From Prauserella cavernicola (lineage in GTDB: Bacteria > Actinomycetota > Actinomycetes > Mycobacteriales > Pseudonocardiaceae), in NCBI RefSeq assembly GCF_016595675.1, contig NZ_JAENJH010000001.1, positions 62,001 to 126,000 of the forward strand: 64,000 nt of DNA. The letters run 5' to 3'. The notes beneath the pieces were generated by a model that was given only the letters and a program-made list of their open reading frames with translations, searched no databases and had not been told where the DNA came from. Numbering within the stretch: the first letter of the stretch is position 1; each line of letters starts with the position of its first letter. This document shows, one piece after another, positions 45,549-55,353 of the stretch. The position numbers and the translations under genes were made by a program.

Positions 45549-46250
45549 GTCTCTCCTTCGAACCGCGGCATCCACCCTCGCAGTCGCGCCCGCCCGGGGC
45601 CTAGGGCCGTTCGTCCCTATCCACGCCCACCCGGCCGGAATGCGACCGCGGTGGTGGGTATTGCCGTAAATTCCCGAGGCGGGGAGCGGTCGATGTGGAC
45701 AGTTCGAAAAAACCACAGTGGATGCGGAGCGGACCAATTCCGGCCGCGCGCCGGTGTTCGCGCTGCTCGGCGAGGCGCGGGGCCGCAGTGGGGAAGACTT
45801 GACGCAGTATACCCGTTTCCCGGTTGAGCGTGACCACTTCGTTAACACATTTCACCGCTGCGAAAGTTCGCTCGCTCGGCCTCCGGAAAACTGTTGCGCG
45901 CACCAGCCCGGAAATAAGATCATGGTCGGTGAAACTCGGTAGCCGGAATAATGGTGGGGCTCGCCGGAGCAACCGCCGTCGCCGGATATCGCGGTGCCGA
46001 CCGGGGCGCGAGGAGAGTTGCCCGTAGTCGCGGCACTGACAGACAATGGTGTCTTCCAAGCTCAGACGCTCGGAGCGCCGGCCGAACGGGACGAGGCGGA
46101 TCGTATGGACGCGCTCGGCGAGATCCACCCAGGACAGGACACCAGGGTCACGGTGGTCCAGTACCTGCGGCCCGTTCCCGCGTCGTCCCCTCCGGACGGC
46201 ACCGCGAGGGCGCCGCTCACCCGGAGCCCTGTCTCGTGTTGGAGGCGTGC
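45549..46250. other. 702-bp gap upstream of the hopanoid operon
   Basis: No gene could be supported. The stretch around 45800-45960 is less GC-rich than its surroundings and has several promoter-like pieces (TTGACG at 45799; TTGCGC at 45894 with TAAGAT at 45915), none convincing. Between 45994 and 46254 one plus-strand and one minus-strand frame are both open with plausible composition, and I cannot choose between them. The hopanoid promoter presumably lies here. Confidence 0.5.
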
Positions 46251-47114
46251 TTGACATCCGCGCACTCACCGGTCCGGGACCGCGCCGCACTGCGGGGCGT
46301 GCTTGCCAAGGCCCACAGCGAGAACTTCCCGGTCGCGCTGCGGCTGCTCCCCTCCGCGCAACGCGCTCATCTGCTCGCGCTGTACGGCTTCGCCCGGATG
46401 GTCGACGACCTCGGCGACGAGGCCCAGGGCGACCGGCCCTGGCTGCTGGACGAGGTGTCGCGGGACCTCGGGCGGATCTACACGGGCGCGCCGCCCGACG
46501 GTGAGCTGTACCAGCGCCTCGCCACCACGGTCTACGCGTGCGGGCTGCCGCGCGCACCGTTCGAGCACCTCGTCGAGGCGGGCCGACGGGACCAGACCTC
46601 CCATCGCTACGGCACCTTCGACGAGCTGCGCTCCTACTGCGCGCTGTCCGCGGAACCCGTGGGGCGACTGGTGCTCGGGGTGTTCGGCGTCGCGACACCG
46701 GAGCGCGCCCGGCTGTCGGATCTCGTCTGCTGCGCGCTGCAGGTGCTGGAGCACTGTCAGGACGTCGTCGAGGACGCCAGGGCGGGGCGGATCTACCTGC
46801 CCGCCGAGGATCTGCGCCGTTTCGGCGTCGCTGAGCGCGATCTGCTGGCCCCTCGCGCGACCCGGGAGGTACGCGCGCTCGTCGGCTTCGAGGTGCAGCG
46901 GGCCGTGGCGTTGCTCGACGAGGGAGCGGCGCTGGTGGCCACGTTGCGCGGCGCGGCGAGGGTCGCCGTCGCCGGATACGTCGCGGGCGGGCGGGCCACC
47001 GCGGTGGCGCTGGCCGAGGCGGGGTTCGACGTCCTCGCCGCGACGCCAAGACCCACGCGGGCACGCACGGCCGCCGAAGCGGGGCGGCTGCTGGTGAAAG
47101 GCGGTGCGCGATGA
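46251..47114 (+). CDS. hpnC: squalene synthase-like HpnC (hydroxysqualene synthase)
   Basis: A 287-residue prenyl-synthase-fold enzyme. The two acidic motifs are ARMVDDLGDEA and CQDVVEDARAGRIYLP, and ENFPVALRLLPSAQRAHLLALYGFAR is characteristic of HpnC. In the three-step bacterial route HpnC turns presqualene diphosphate into hydroxysqualene. I chose TTG 46251 since GGAGG lies 5 bp upstream; GTG 46236 is possible. First gene of the hopanoid operon; it overlaps hpnD by ATGA. Confidence 0.9.
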   Translation: MTSAHSPVRDRAALRGVLAKAHSENFPVALRLLPSAQRAHLLALYGFARMVDDLGDEAQGDRPWLLDEVSRDLGRIYTGAPPDGELYQRLATTVYACGLPRAPFEHLVEAGRRDQTSHRYGTFDELRSYCALSAEPVGRLVLGVFGVATPERARLSDLVCCALQVLEHCQDVVEDARAGRIYLPAEDLRRFGVAERDLLAPRATREVRALVGFEVQRAVALLDEGAALVATLRGAARVAVAGYVAGGRATAVALAEAGFDVLAATPRPTRARTAAEAGRLLVKGGAR

Positions 47115-47968
47115 TCGTGACCGAGGCCTACGCGGAGTGTGAGCGGATCACCCGGCGGCAGGCGCGCAACTTCTCCTACGGCATCCGGCTGCTGCCGCCG
47201 CCCCGCCGCAGGGGGCTCAGCGCGGTGTACGCGTTCGCGCGGCGCATCGACGACATCGGCGACGGTGAGCTCTCCCGCGAGGTGAAGCTGGAGGAGCTGG
47301 AGAACGCGCGCAAGCAGCTGCACTCCCTCGACGAGCCCGGTGACGATCCCGTCCTCGTCGCGCTGGCCGACGCGGCGTGGCGTTTCGCGCTGCCGCTGAC
47401 GGCGTTCGACGAGCTGATCGACGGCTGTCGCGCCGACGTGCTGGGCACCCGCTACGAGACCTTCGCCGAGCTGCACCACTACTGCCGCTGCGTCGCCGGG
47501 TCGATCGGCAGGCTCTCGCTCGCGGTGTTCGGCAGCACGAACCGGGCTCGTGACGAGCGGCTGGCCGACGACCTCGGCACCGCGTTGCAGCTCACCAACA
47601 TCCTGCGCGACGTGCTGGAGGACCGGCGCGCGGGCCGGATCTACGTGCCGGGCGAGGAGCTGCGCAGGTTCGGGTGCACGCTCGACCTCGACGACACCGG
47701 CGCGCTCGCCGATCCGCCCGAGGCACTGCTGCCGCTACTCGAGTACCAGGCGGCCAGGGCGGAGGAGTGGTACGCCAGCGGGCTGCGGTTGCTGGCGTCT
47801 CTCGACCGGCGCAGCCGCGCGTGCTGCGCCGCGATGGCGGGCATCTACCACCGGCTGCTGCGCCGGATGGCGTTGCGGCCCGCGCTCGTGCTGCGTGGCC
47901 GGACCTCCTTGCCGGACTGGGAGAAGCTCGTGGTCGCCGCGAGAGCACTGGCCGGGGCACGGCCATGA
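47111..47968 (+). CDS. hpnD: presqualene diphosphate synthase HpnD
   Basis: A 285-residue enzyme that condenses two farnesyl diphosphates to presqualene diphosphate. Motifs: ARRIDDIGDGE (first acidic motif) and LTNILRDVLEDRRAGRIYVPGEEL (second), with QARNFSYGIRLLPPPRRRGLSAVYAFARRIDD at the N-terminus. It overlaps hpnC at the start and hpnE at the end by 4 bp. It supplies the substrate for HpnC. Confidence 0.92.
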   Translation: MIVTEAYAECERITRRQARNFSYGIRLLPPPRRRGLSAVYAFARRIDDIGDGELSREVKLEELENARKQLHSLDEPGDDPVLVALADAAWRFALPLTAFDELIDGCRADVLGTRYETFAELHHYCRCVAGSIGRLSLAVFGSTNRARDERLADDLGTALQLTNILRDVLEDRRAGRIYVPGEELRRFGCTLDLDDTGALADPPEALLPLLEYQAARAEEWYASGLRLLASLDRRSRACCAAMAGIYHRLLRRMALRPALVLRGRTSLPDWEKLVVAARALAGARP

Positions 47969-49302
47969 CGGGGCGGGTGGTCGTCGTCGGAGGCGGGCTG
48001 GCCGGGCTCACCGCCGCGTGCGACCTCGCCGACGCGGGGTTTCGGGTGACACTGCTGGAGTCGCGCAGCAGACTCGGGGGCGCCACGTTCTCGTTCCGGC
48101 GCGACGGTCTCGTGGTGGACAACGGGCAGCACGTGCTGTTGCGCTGCTGCACCGAGTACCGGGCGCTGCTGGAGCGGCTCGGCACCACGGAGGGAATCGA
48201 CCTGCAGGACCGGTTCCGGATGCCGGTGTTGCTGGCGGACGGGCGGCTCACCGGGCTCGGCCGGACCTCGGCGCCCGCGCCGCTGCACCTCGTGCCGGGG
48301 CTCGCACGCTACGGAGCGCTGTCGCCGGCCGACCGGATGCGCGTGGTGCGCGCCGCCGCCGCGCTGCGGCTGCTCGACCCCGACGACCCCGCCCTCGACG
48401 AGCAGAGCTTCGGCGACTGGCTCACCCGCCACGGCCAGAACAGTGCCACGTTGTCGGCGCTGTGGAACCTGATCTCGGTGGCGGCGCTCAACTGTGACGC
48501 GCACGAGGCCTCGCTCGCACTGGCGGTCACGGTGTTTCGCACGGCGCTGCTCGACCGCGCCGACGGCGCCGACATCGGCGTGCCCCGGTGGCCGCTGGAG
48601 GACCTGCACGTCCGCCCCGCCGAGAAGTACCTGATCGCGCGCGGCGCCGAGATCCGGCTGCGCAGCGCGGTGCGGGCGGTGGAGCGCGGGCGCAGCGGGT
48701 TCACCGTGCGGCTCGACGACGAGAACCTGCCCGCTGACGCCGTCGTGGTCGCCGCACCGCCCGACGCCGCCGCGCGGATGTGCCCCGACGCCGCGGGCGT
48801 CTCGGCCGCCCGGTTGTCCGGGCTCGGCGCCGCGCCGATCGTGAACGTGCACGCCGTCTTCGAGCGGCCCGTCACCGATCTGCCCTTCGCCGCGACCGTC
48901 GGCTCCCCGGCACAGTGGATCTTCGACCGGACCGAGGTCGCCGGGCTCACCGAGGGGCAGTACCTGGCCGTGTCGCTGTCGGCGGCGCGGACGTGGCTGG
49001 ACGCGCCCGCGCCGGTGCTGCGCGAGGTGTTCCTGGCCGAGCTCGGCAGGCTGCTGCCCGCCGCCGCGGCCACCCCCTGCACACAGTTCTTCGTCACCCG
49101 CGAACGGCGGGCCACCTTCCGGCAGGCGCCGGGCACGGGGCGGCTGCGCCCCCGGCCGGAGACCCGGCTGCCCGGGCTCGTGCTCGCCGGGTCGTGGACC
49201 GCCACCGGGTGGCCCGACACGATGGAGGGTGCCGTGCGAAGCGGACACCGAGCGGCCGATCTCGTCCGGGACAGAGCCCGAGCCGGAGGTGGTGCCGGGT
49301 GA
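47965..49302 (+). CDS. hpnE: hydroxysqualene dehydroxylase HpnE (FAD-dependent)
   Basis: A 445-residue flavoprotein of the amine-oxidase/phytoene-desaturase group. The N-terminal dinucleotide motif is VVVVGGGLAGLTAACDLADAGFRVTLLESR, and a C-terminal FAD-binding block ends GLVLAGSWTATGWPDTMEGAVRSG. It reduces hydroxysqualene to squalene. Start ATG 47965 overlaps hpnD. Its stop overlaps the prenyl synthase GTG start. Confidence 0.92.
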   Translation: MTGRVVVVGGGLAGLTAACDLADAGFRVTLLESRSRLGGATFSFRRDGLVVDNGQHVLLRCCTEYRALLERLGTTEGIDLQDRFRMPVLLADGRLTGLGRTSAPAPLHLVPGLARYGALSPADRMRVVRAAAALRLLDPDDPALDEQSFGDWLTRHGQNSATLSALWNLISVAALNCDAHEASLALAVTVFRTALLDRADGADIGVPRWPLEDLHVRPAEKYLIARGAEIRLRSAVRAVERGRSGFTVRLDDENLPADAVVVAAPPDAAARMCPDAAGVSAARLSGLGAAPIVNVHAVFERPVTDLPFAATVGSPAQWIFDRTEVAGLTEGQYLAVSLSAARTWLDAPAPVLREVFLAELGRLLPAAAATPCTQFFVTRERRATFRQAPGTGRLRPRPETRLPGLVLAGSWTATGWPDTMEGAVRSGHRAADLVRDRARAGGGAG

Positions 49303-50309
49303 CCGCGACGCTGCCCGCCGAGGTCACCGCGACCCAGGTCCTCGTCCAGCCCGCGCTGCGGGAGGCCGTGGACCGGTTGCGGCCACCGATGCGCCGCCTC
49401 GTCACCTATCACCTCGGCTGGACCGACGAACGGGGTCACGCCGTCGACGGCGGTGACGGCGGCAAGGCCCTGCGGCCCGCGATCGCGTTGCTCGCCGCGG
49501 AGGCGGTGCGGGTGAGCCCGGAGGCCGCGCTGCCCGGCGCCGTGGCGGTCGAACTGGTGCACAACTTCTCGCTGCTGCACGACGACGTGATGGACGGCGA
49601 CCTCGAACGCAGGCACCGGCCCACGGTGTGGCGCCAGTTCGGTACCCCGGCCGCGATCCTGGCGGGCGACGCGCTGCTCACGCTCGCCATGGACGTACTG
49701 GACCGGGCCGCCGACCCCGCCGCGACGCGCTGCCTCACCACCACGGTGCAGGACCTGATCGTGGGCCAGAGCCAGGACGTCGAGTTCGAGCAGCGGGTGG
49801 ACGTCAGCGTGGCGGAGTGCCTGGAGATGGCCGAGGGCAAGACCGCGGCGCTCATGCGCTGTGCCGCCGAGGTCGGGGCACTGCTCGGCAGGGCGAGCCC
49901 GGTCGCGGCGGAGCTGCTCGCCGAGTTCGGCCGCTGCCTCGGCATGGCGTTCCAGCTCGTCGACGACCTGCTCGGCATCCGCGGGCACCCCGAGGTCACC
50001 GGAAAACCGGTGCTGGCCGATCTGCGGATACGCAAGAAGTCGGTGCCCGTCGTCGCCGCGCTCGGCTCCGGAACCGCGGACGCCGCGGTGCTGCGGGAGC
50101 TGTACCGGCGACCCGAGCCACCCACCGAGGAGGAGCTTCGCACGATGGCACAGCTGATCGAGCGCTCCGGTGCGCTGGACTGGACTCGCGACCGGGCACA
50201 GGGCTACGTCGCCGAGGCGCGCGCGTGCCTCGACCGGCTCGGCCCGCCCGTCCCCATCCACGCCGCGCTGAGCGAGCTCACGCGCTTCGTCGTGGAGCGG
50301 GACCGATGA
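49299..50309 (+). CDS. polyprenyl diphosphate synthase (farnesyl/geranylgeranyl type)
   Basis: A 336-residue trans-prenyl synthase. First Asp-rich motif D95-D-V-M-D99 in HNFSLLHDDVMDGD; second region LVDDLLGIRG (D222-D223) where the last Asp is Gly, a form common in actinobacterial GGPP/FPP synthases. Inside the hopanoid operon its most economical job is making farnesyl diphosphate for HpnD. Product length cannot be read with certainty. GTG start in the hpnE stop; ATGA overlap with shc. Confidence 0.9.
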   Translation: MTATLPAEVTATQVLVQPALREAVDRLRPPMRRLVTYHLGWTDERGHAVDGGDGGKALRPAIALLAAEAVRVSPEAALPGAVAVELVHNFSLLHDDVMDGDLERRHRPTVWRQFGTPAAILAGDALLTLAMDVLDRAADPAATRCLTTTVQDLIVGQSQDVEFEQRVDVSVAECLEMAEGKTAALMRCAAEVGALLGRASPVAAELLAEFGRCLGMAFQLVDDLLGIRGHPEVTGKPVLADLRIRKKSVPVVAALGSGTADAAVLRELYRRPEPPTEEELRTMAQLIERSGALDWTRDRAQGYVAEARACLDRLGPPVPIHAALSELTRFVVERDR

Positions 50310-52216
50310 GCGGGCTCGCCACGCGCGCGTCCGCGCCCGCCGTGGCCCGCGTGGCGGCCGGGAAGGCCCGCGAGTACCTGCTGTCCCTGCAGCACGGCCA
50401 GGGCTGGTGGAAGGGCGAGCTCGAGACCAACGTGACGATGGACGCCGAGGACCTGATGCTGCGGCGCTTCCTCGGCATCCTCGACGAGCCGACGCTGGCC
50501 GAGTCGGCGCGCTGGATCCGGTCGTGTCAGCGCGAGGACGGCACGTGGGCCACCTTCCACGGCGGGCCCGGCGACCTGTCCACCACCGTCGAGGCCTACG
50601 TCGCGCTGCGCCTGGCCGGCGACGATCCCGAGTCACCGCACCTGCACCGCGCGCGCGAGTTCGTGCTCGCCGAGGGCGGGCTCGAGGCCACCCGGGTCTT
50701 CACGCGAATCTGGCTGGCGCTGTTCGGCGAGTGGTCGTGGGACGAGCTGCCCGTGCTGCCGCCGGAGCTGGTGCTGCTGCCGGACTGGTTCCCGCTCAAC
50801 ATCTACGACTGGGCGTGCTGGGCACGCCAGACCGTGGTGCCGTTGACCGTCGTCGCCGCCGCGCGGCCGCGCAGGGCGCTCGGTGTGAGCGTGGCCGAAC
50901 TGCGCACGGGCAGGCCCTCACCGGAACCGGCGTCCCCGCTCAGCTGGGCTGGCGCGTTCCAGCGGCTCGACGGTGTGCTGCACGCGTTCGAACGCCTTCC
51001 GGTGAAGCCGTTGCGAGGGCTCGCTCTCCATCGCGCCGAACGCTGGATCCTCGACCGGCAGGAGGCCGACGGTGGCTGGGGCGGTATCCAGCCGCCGTGG
51101 GTGTACTCGATCCTCGCGCTGAGCCTGCGCGGCTACGACACCGACCACCCAGTGCTGCGCAAGGCACTCGACGGGCTCGACGGGTTCACGGTTCGTGAGC
51201 GCACACCGCGGGGCATGGTGCGCAGGCTCGAGGCGTGCCAGTCGCCGGTGTGGGACACCGCACTCGCGATGATCGCCCTGCTCGACTCTGGCCTGCCGCC
51301 GGACGACCCCGCGCTGGTGCGTGCCGCGGACTGGATGATGGCCGAGGAGATCCGCGGCGCCGGTGACTGGCAGGTGCGCAGGCCGTCGCTGCGGCCGTCC
51401 GGCTGGGCGTTCGAGTTCGCCAACGACCACTACCCGGACACCGACGACACCGCGGAGGTCGTGCTCGGCCTCCAGCGCGTGGCCCACCCCGAGCGAGCCC
51501 GGCATGCCGCGGTACTCGAGCGTGCGGTGGAGTGGACGGCGGGCATGCAGTCGCGCGACGGCGGCTGGGGCGCCTTCGACGCCGACAACACCAGGACACT
51601 GCCGGAGAAGCTGCCGTTCTGCGACTTCGGCGCCGTGATCGACCCGCCGTCGGCCGATGTCACCGCCCACGTGGTGGAGATGCTCGCCGCGAGAGGGCAG
51701 GCGAACGGGGTCGCCGCGCAGCGGGGGGTGCGGTGGCTGCTGCGGCACCAGGAACGGGACGGTTCGTGGTTCGGGCGCTGGGGCGCCAACCACGTCTACG
51801 GCACCGGTGCCGTGGTGCCCGCGCTCGTGGCGTGCGGGATCGAGCCGGGCCATTCTGCGATCCGGGCGGCGCTGGACTGGCTGGCGCGGCACCAGAACGC
51901 GGACGGCGGCTGGGGTGAGGATCTGCGGTCCTATGTGGATCCAGAATGGGTCGGCCGCGGTGAGTCGACGGCGTCGCAGACGGCGTGGGCGCTGCTGGCA
52001 TTTCTGGCCGCGGGGGAGCGCGGCGAGGCCGTGACGCGCGGCGTCGAGTGGCTCGCCCGTACCCAGCGCGAGGACGGCGGCTGGGACGAGCCGCAGTTCA
52101 CCGGCACCGGCTTTCCCGGCGACTTCTACATCAACTACCACCTGTACCGGCTCGTCTTCCCGCTCACGGCGCTCGGGCGATACGTGGAGGTGACCAGCGA
52201 TGACCACACCGGATGA
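50306..52216 (+). CDS. shc: squalene-hopene cyclase
   Basis: A 636-residue triterpene cyclase. The catalytic acid motif is D378-T-D-D381-T-A. Several QW repeats are visible ([39 protein letters not shown]), as is [13 protein letters not shown]. It cyclises squalene to hopene at the membrane as a monotopic protein. Length and motif positions agree with characterised Shc enzymes. It overlaps the prenyl synthase by 4 bp and the HpnG-IspH gene by 17 bp. Confidence 0.95.
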   Translation: MSGLATRASAPAVARVAAGKAREYLLSLQHGQGWWKGELETNVTMDAEDLMLRRFLGILDEPTLAESARWIRSCQREDGTWATFHGGPGDLSTTVEAYVALRLAGDDPESPHLHRAREFVLAEGGLEATRVFTRIWLALFGEWSWDELPVLPPELVLLPDWFPLNIYDWACWARQTVVPLTVVAAARPRRALGVSVAELRTGRPSPEPASPLSWAGAFQRLDGVLHAFERLPVKPLRGLALHRAERWILDRQEADGGWGGIQPPWVYSILALSLRGYDTDHPVLRKALDGLDGFTVRERTPRGMVRRLEACQSPVWDTALAMIALLDSGLPPDDPALVRAADWMMAEEIRGAGDWQVRRPSLRPSGWAFEFANDHYPDTDDTAEVVLGLQRVAHPERARHAAVLERAVEWTAGMQSRDGGWGAFDADNTRTLPEKLPFCDFGAVIDPPSADVTAHVVEMLAARGQANGVAAQRGVRWLLRHQERDGSWFGRWGANHVYGTGAVVPALVACGIEPGHSAIRAALDWLARHQNADGGWGEDLRSYVDPEWVGRGESTASQTAWALLAFLAAGERGEAVTRGVEWLARTQREDGGWDEPQFTGTGFPGDFYINYHLYRLVFPLTALGRYVEVTSDDHTG

Positions 52217-53711
52217 CGACCTGATCGTCGTTTCTCCGCTGCTGCTGGAGGCCCTCAGCGTCCGCCGTGGACTGTCCGGGGGCCGCGTCGTGCTCGCGGG
52301 CCCGCACGCGCGCCGCTCGTCGCGGGTGGCCCGAGCCCTGCGGCAGTACCCGGACCGGCCGGTGGCCGTCGCGGGGGTGGCCGGGGCGCTGGTGCACGAC
52401 CTCAAGCCGGGGGATCTCGTGGTGGCCAGCGAGGTGCGCTCCGCGCAGGGGACCCACCACTGCCGCTCGGCGCCACTGGTCGCGGCGCAGCTGCGCGCAC
52501 TGGGCCTGACCGTCCACGTCGGACCAATGGTGGAGACCGACCACGTCGTGTGGCAGCCGGAGGGTGCGCGGCTCGCGCTCGACGGCGCGATCGCCGTGGA
52601 CATGGAGTCGTCGCGGCTGCTCGACCTGATCGGCTCGCGGCCGGCGGCCGTGGTGCGGGCGGTGGTGGACACGCCCACCCGGTCGCTGCTGCACCCCGCG
52701 ACCGTGCCCGGCGGGATCGCGGCGTTGCGCTCGCTGCGCGCCATCGGCCCCGCGCTGCACCGGTGGGCGGCCGCGACGGGCGACCGCGACGTGCTGCTGG
52801 CGGGACCGCGCTCGTTCTGCGCCGGGGTGGAGCGTGCGGTGGAGATCGTGGAGCGGCTGCTCGACCGGCACGCCCCGCCCGTCTACGTCCGCAAGCAGAT
52901 CGTGCACAACTCCCGGGTGGTGGGTGACCTCGAACGCCGGGGCGCGGTGTTCGTCGACGAGCTCGACGAGGTGCCCGAGAACGCGACGGTGGTGTTCTCG
53001 GCACACGGGGTCTCACCCGCGGTGCGGGACGAGGCGGACGAACGCGGTCTCGACGTGGTGGACGCTACCTGCCCGCTCGTGGCCAAGGTGCACGGCGAGG
53101 CTCGGCGCTACGCCCGCGACGGCGACACCGTGTTCCTCATCGGCCACGCCGGACACGAGGAGGTGGAGGGCACCCTCGGCGAGGCCCCCGACCGCACCGT
53201 GCTCGTCGAACGGCCCGAGGACGTCGCCGGGCTCGAGGTGGAGGACCCCGGCCGGGTCTCCTACCTCATGCAGACCACGCTCGCGCTGGACGAGGCGGAG
53301 GAGGTCGCGGACGCGCTGCGCGACCGCTTCCCAGCCTTGCGGGGGCCGGGTTCCGACGACATCTGCTACGCCACCACCAACCGGCAGGACGCGGTGCGGG
53401 CGGTGGCGCGCGAGTCGGAGCTCGTGCTCGTGGCGGGTTCGGCCAACTCGTCGAACTCGCGCCGACTCGTGGAAGTGGCGCAGCGGGAGGGCACCAGGGC
53501 CTACCTGGTGGACAGCGTGCACGAGATCGACCTCGCATGGCTGGCGGGTGTCCGAACCATCGGACTGTCCGCCGGAGCGTCGGCACCGACAGTGCTGGTG
53601 GACGAGATCGTCGACGCGTTGGCCGGTCTCGGAGCGGTGGAGGCGAGGGAGCGCACCACCGCGACCGAAACCGTGAACTTCAGCCTTCCCAAGGAGGTGC
53701 GTCACCGATGA
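52200..53711 (+). CDS. fusion of HpnG-like nucleosidase/phosphorylase and IspH (HMBPP reductase)
   Basis: A 503-residue two-domain protein. Residues 1 to about 193 resemble HpnG-type purine nucleosidase/phosphorylase: [25 protein letters not shown] and the nucleosidase motif [12 protein letters not shown]. HpnG removes adenine from adenosylhopane. Residues about 196-500 are IspH with all three iron-sulfur Cys (C207 in [10 protein letters not shown]291 in [12 protein letters not shown]389 in CYATTNRQ) and the catalytic Glu E321 in GHEEVEGT. IspH makes IPP and DMAPP, the operon's precursors. The join is in frame with no internal stop. GGAGGTG precedes ATG 52200; the stop overlaps hpnH. Confidence 0.88.
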   Translation: MTTPDDDLIVVSPLLLEALSVRRGLSGGRVVLAGPHARRSSRVARALRQYPDRPVAVAGVAGALVHDLKPGDLVVASEVRSAQGTHHCRSAPLVAAQLRALGLTVHVGPMVETDHVVWQPEGARLALDGAIAVDMESSRLLDLIGSRPAAVVRAVVDTPTRSLLHPATVPGGIAALRSLRAIGPALHRWAAATGDRDVLLAGPRSFCAGVERAVEIVERLLDRHAPPVYVRKQIVHNSRVVGDLERRGAVFVDELDEVPENATVVFSAHGVSPAVRDEADERGLDVVDATCPLVAKVHGEARRYARDGDTVFLIGHAGHEEVEGTLGEAPDRTVLVERPEDVAGLEVEDPGRVSYLMQTTLALDEAEEVADALRDRFPALRGPGSDDICYATTNRQDAVRAVARESELVLVAGSANSSNSRRLVEVAQREGTRAYLVDSVHEIDLAWLAGVRTIGLSAGASAPTVLVDEIVDALAGLGAVEARERTTATETVNFSLPKEVRHR

Positions 53712-54718
53712 ACATGCCCCTGCACCAGGCGGTGCGCGTGGCGAGGCACGTCGTGACCCAGAAACTGCGCGGCCGCGACAAGTTCCCGTTCATCATGGAG
53801 CTCGAACCGATCCTGGCCTGCAACCTCAAGTGCGGCGGCTGCGGCAAGATCCAGCACCCCGCGAACATCCTCAAACAGCGGATGCCCGTGGAACAGGCCG
53901 TCGCCGCCGTCGAGGAGGCCGGCGCGCCGATGGTGTCGATCGCCGGTGGCGAACCGCTGATGCACCCCGACATCGACCGGATGGTCAACGAGCTCGTCAA
54001 GCGCAAGAAGTACGTGTTCCTGTGCACCAATGCCGTGCTGCTGCGCAAGAAACTCGACAAGCTCGATCTGAAGCCGTCGAAGTACTTCGCGTTCACCGTG
54101 CACCTCGACGGCCTGCGTGAGCGGCACGACGCGGCTGTGGCGAAGGAAGGGGTGTTCGACGAGGCGGTGGCGGCCATCCGCGAGGTGAAGCGGCGGGGCT
54201 TCCGCGTCACGACCAACACGACGGTGTTCAACACCGACACCCCGCAGAGCGTGATCGACGTGCTCGACTACCTCAACGACGAGCTCGAGATCGACTCGCT
54301 GATGCTCTCGCCCGCCTACGCCTACGAGAAGGCGCCCGACCAGGAGCACTTCCTCGGCGTGCAGGAGACCAGGGAGCTGTTCCGCAAGACCTTCGCGGGC
54401 GGCAACCGGAAGCGGTGGCGGCTCGTGCACTCGCCGCTGTTCCTGGACTTCCTCGAGGGCAAGGTCGACTTCGAGTGCACGGCGTGGGGCGTGCCGCTCT
54501 ACACGCTGTTCGGCTGGCAGAAGCCGTGTTACCTGATGAGCGACGGGTATGTGCAGACGTACCGGGAGCTGGTGGAGACCACCGAGTGGGAGCGGTACGG
54601 GCGGGGGCGGGACGCGCGCTGCGCCAACTGCATGGCGCACTGCGGCTACGAACCCACGTCGGTCCTCGCGACGATGAGCTCGTTGAAGGAGTCGATCAGA
54701 GCGGCCAGGGAAACGTAA
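53708..54718 (+). CDS. hpnH: adenosyl-hopene transferase HpnH (radical SAM)
   Basis: A 336-residue radical SAM protein with cluster motif C38-N-L-K-C42-G-G-C45, followed by [14 protein letters not shown] and a C-terminal Cys-containing tail [16 protein letters not shown]. It joins the 5'-deoxyadenosyl group to hopene, the first step of C35 hopanoid side-chain formation. Last gene of the operon; the second 21-bp repeat array starts 25 bp after its stop. It acts just before the HpnG step. Confidence 0.95.
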   Translation: MNMPLHQAVRVARHVVTQKLRGRDKFPFIMELEPILACNLKCGGCGKIQHPANILKQRMPVEQAVAAVEEAGAPMVSIAGGEPLMHPDIDRMVNELVKRKKYVFLCTNAVLLRKKLDKLDLKPSKYFAFTVHLDGLRERHDAAVAKEGVFDEAVAAIREVKRRGFRVTTNTTVFNTDTPQSVIDVLDYLNDELEIDSLMLSPAYAYEKAPDQEHFLGVQETRELFRKTFAGGNRKRWRLVHSPLFLDFLEGKVDFECTAWGVPLYTLFGWQKPCYLMSDGYVQTYRELVETTEWERYGRGRDARCANCMAHCGYEPTSVLATMSSLKESIRAARET

Positions 54719-54742
54719 TCCCCGACCCGCGCGCTGGTAACC

Positions 54743-55341
54743 CGCGAGTCCCCCGCTCAGGCGCGCGAGTCCCGCGTTCGGGCGCGCGAGTTGCCCGCTC
54801 AGGCGCGCGAGTTGCCCGCTCCGGCACGCGAGTTGCCCGCTCGGGCGCGCGAGTCGCGCGTTCGGGCGCGCGAGTTGCCCCCTCCGGACCGGCAGGGCGG
54901 CGGCCGGACCCGCGTAGTCCGCTCTCGTCGGCGTCTGCCGGTCCCAGCGCGGCCTACGGGCCGGCCCGCGAACTTCTGCTCGAACTCGCGGGTCGGCCAT
55001 GCCGGATATCGCAGTCCGCTCGTGCGTTCCTGTCCAGCCGCGCGGGACTGGGCGGATCGTGGTCCGGCACGGAAGCTTGCGCACCCGACGGGCATTGCGC
55101 GCGGGAGTAGGGAGCTCGCGGTCTGGAACGCAGGGCTCGCAGTCCTGGGTGCAGGACTCGCGGGCCGGAGTGCGGGACTCGCGCTCTTGAGTAGGTGACT
55201 CGCGCTCTTGAGTGGGGGACTCGCGTGCTGGAGTGCAGGACTCGCGGTCTTGAGTGGGGGACTCGCGTGCTGGAGCGGGGGACTCGCGCACCGGAGCGGG
55301 GGACTCGCGCAGCCGGGCGCAGGGCTCGCGGGTCCTCGTGC
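54743..55341. repeat. inverted array of 21-bp units between convergent genes (array 2)
   Basis: The left arm has seven 21-bp units starting at 54743, 54764, 54785, 54806, 54827, 54848 and 54869, core CGCGAGT(T/C)(G/C)CCC. The right arm has ten units starting every 21 bp from 55132 to 55321, core GGGGGACTCGCG or close variants, plus a decayed one before. Between them 54890-55131 is less regular. The best left core CGCGAGTCCCCC is the exact complement of the right core, so each strand can fold onto itself. It fills the gap between hpnH and the convergent SDR gene. The period is exactly two helical turns. Open frames here show a heptapeptide period and are artefacts. Confidence 0.87.
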
Positions 55342-55353
55342 ACGGCTTGTCCG

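Noticed and set aside
49962-49991. Degenerate second Asp-rich motif (DDLLG) in the prenyl synthase as a sign of inactivity
   Set aside because: The same form occurs in ordinary actinobacterial prenyl diphosphate synthases; the first DDxxD and other motifs are intact.
48309-50636. Long antisense frame across hpnE and the prenyl synthase
   Set aside because: Low-complexity Arg/Ser/Ala-rich product opposite two well-recognised enzymes; no family match.
54750-55340. Open frames with heptapeptide repeats (of the ARELPAR or RVARSGA kind) across the 21-bp arrays
   Set aside because: A 21-bp period is seven codons, so every frame repeats and stays open. The arms are reverse complements and the variable bases do not favour synonymous sites, so this looks like DNA/RNA structure rather than protein.
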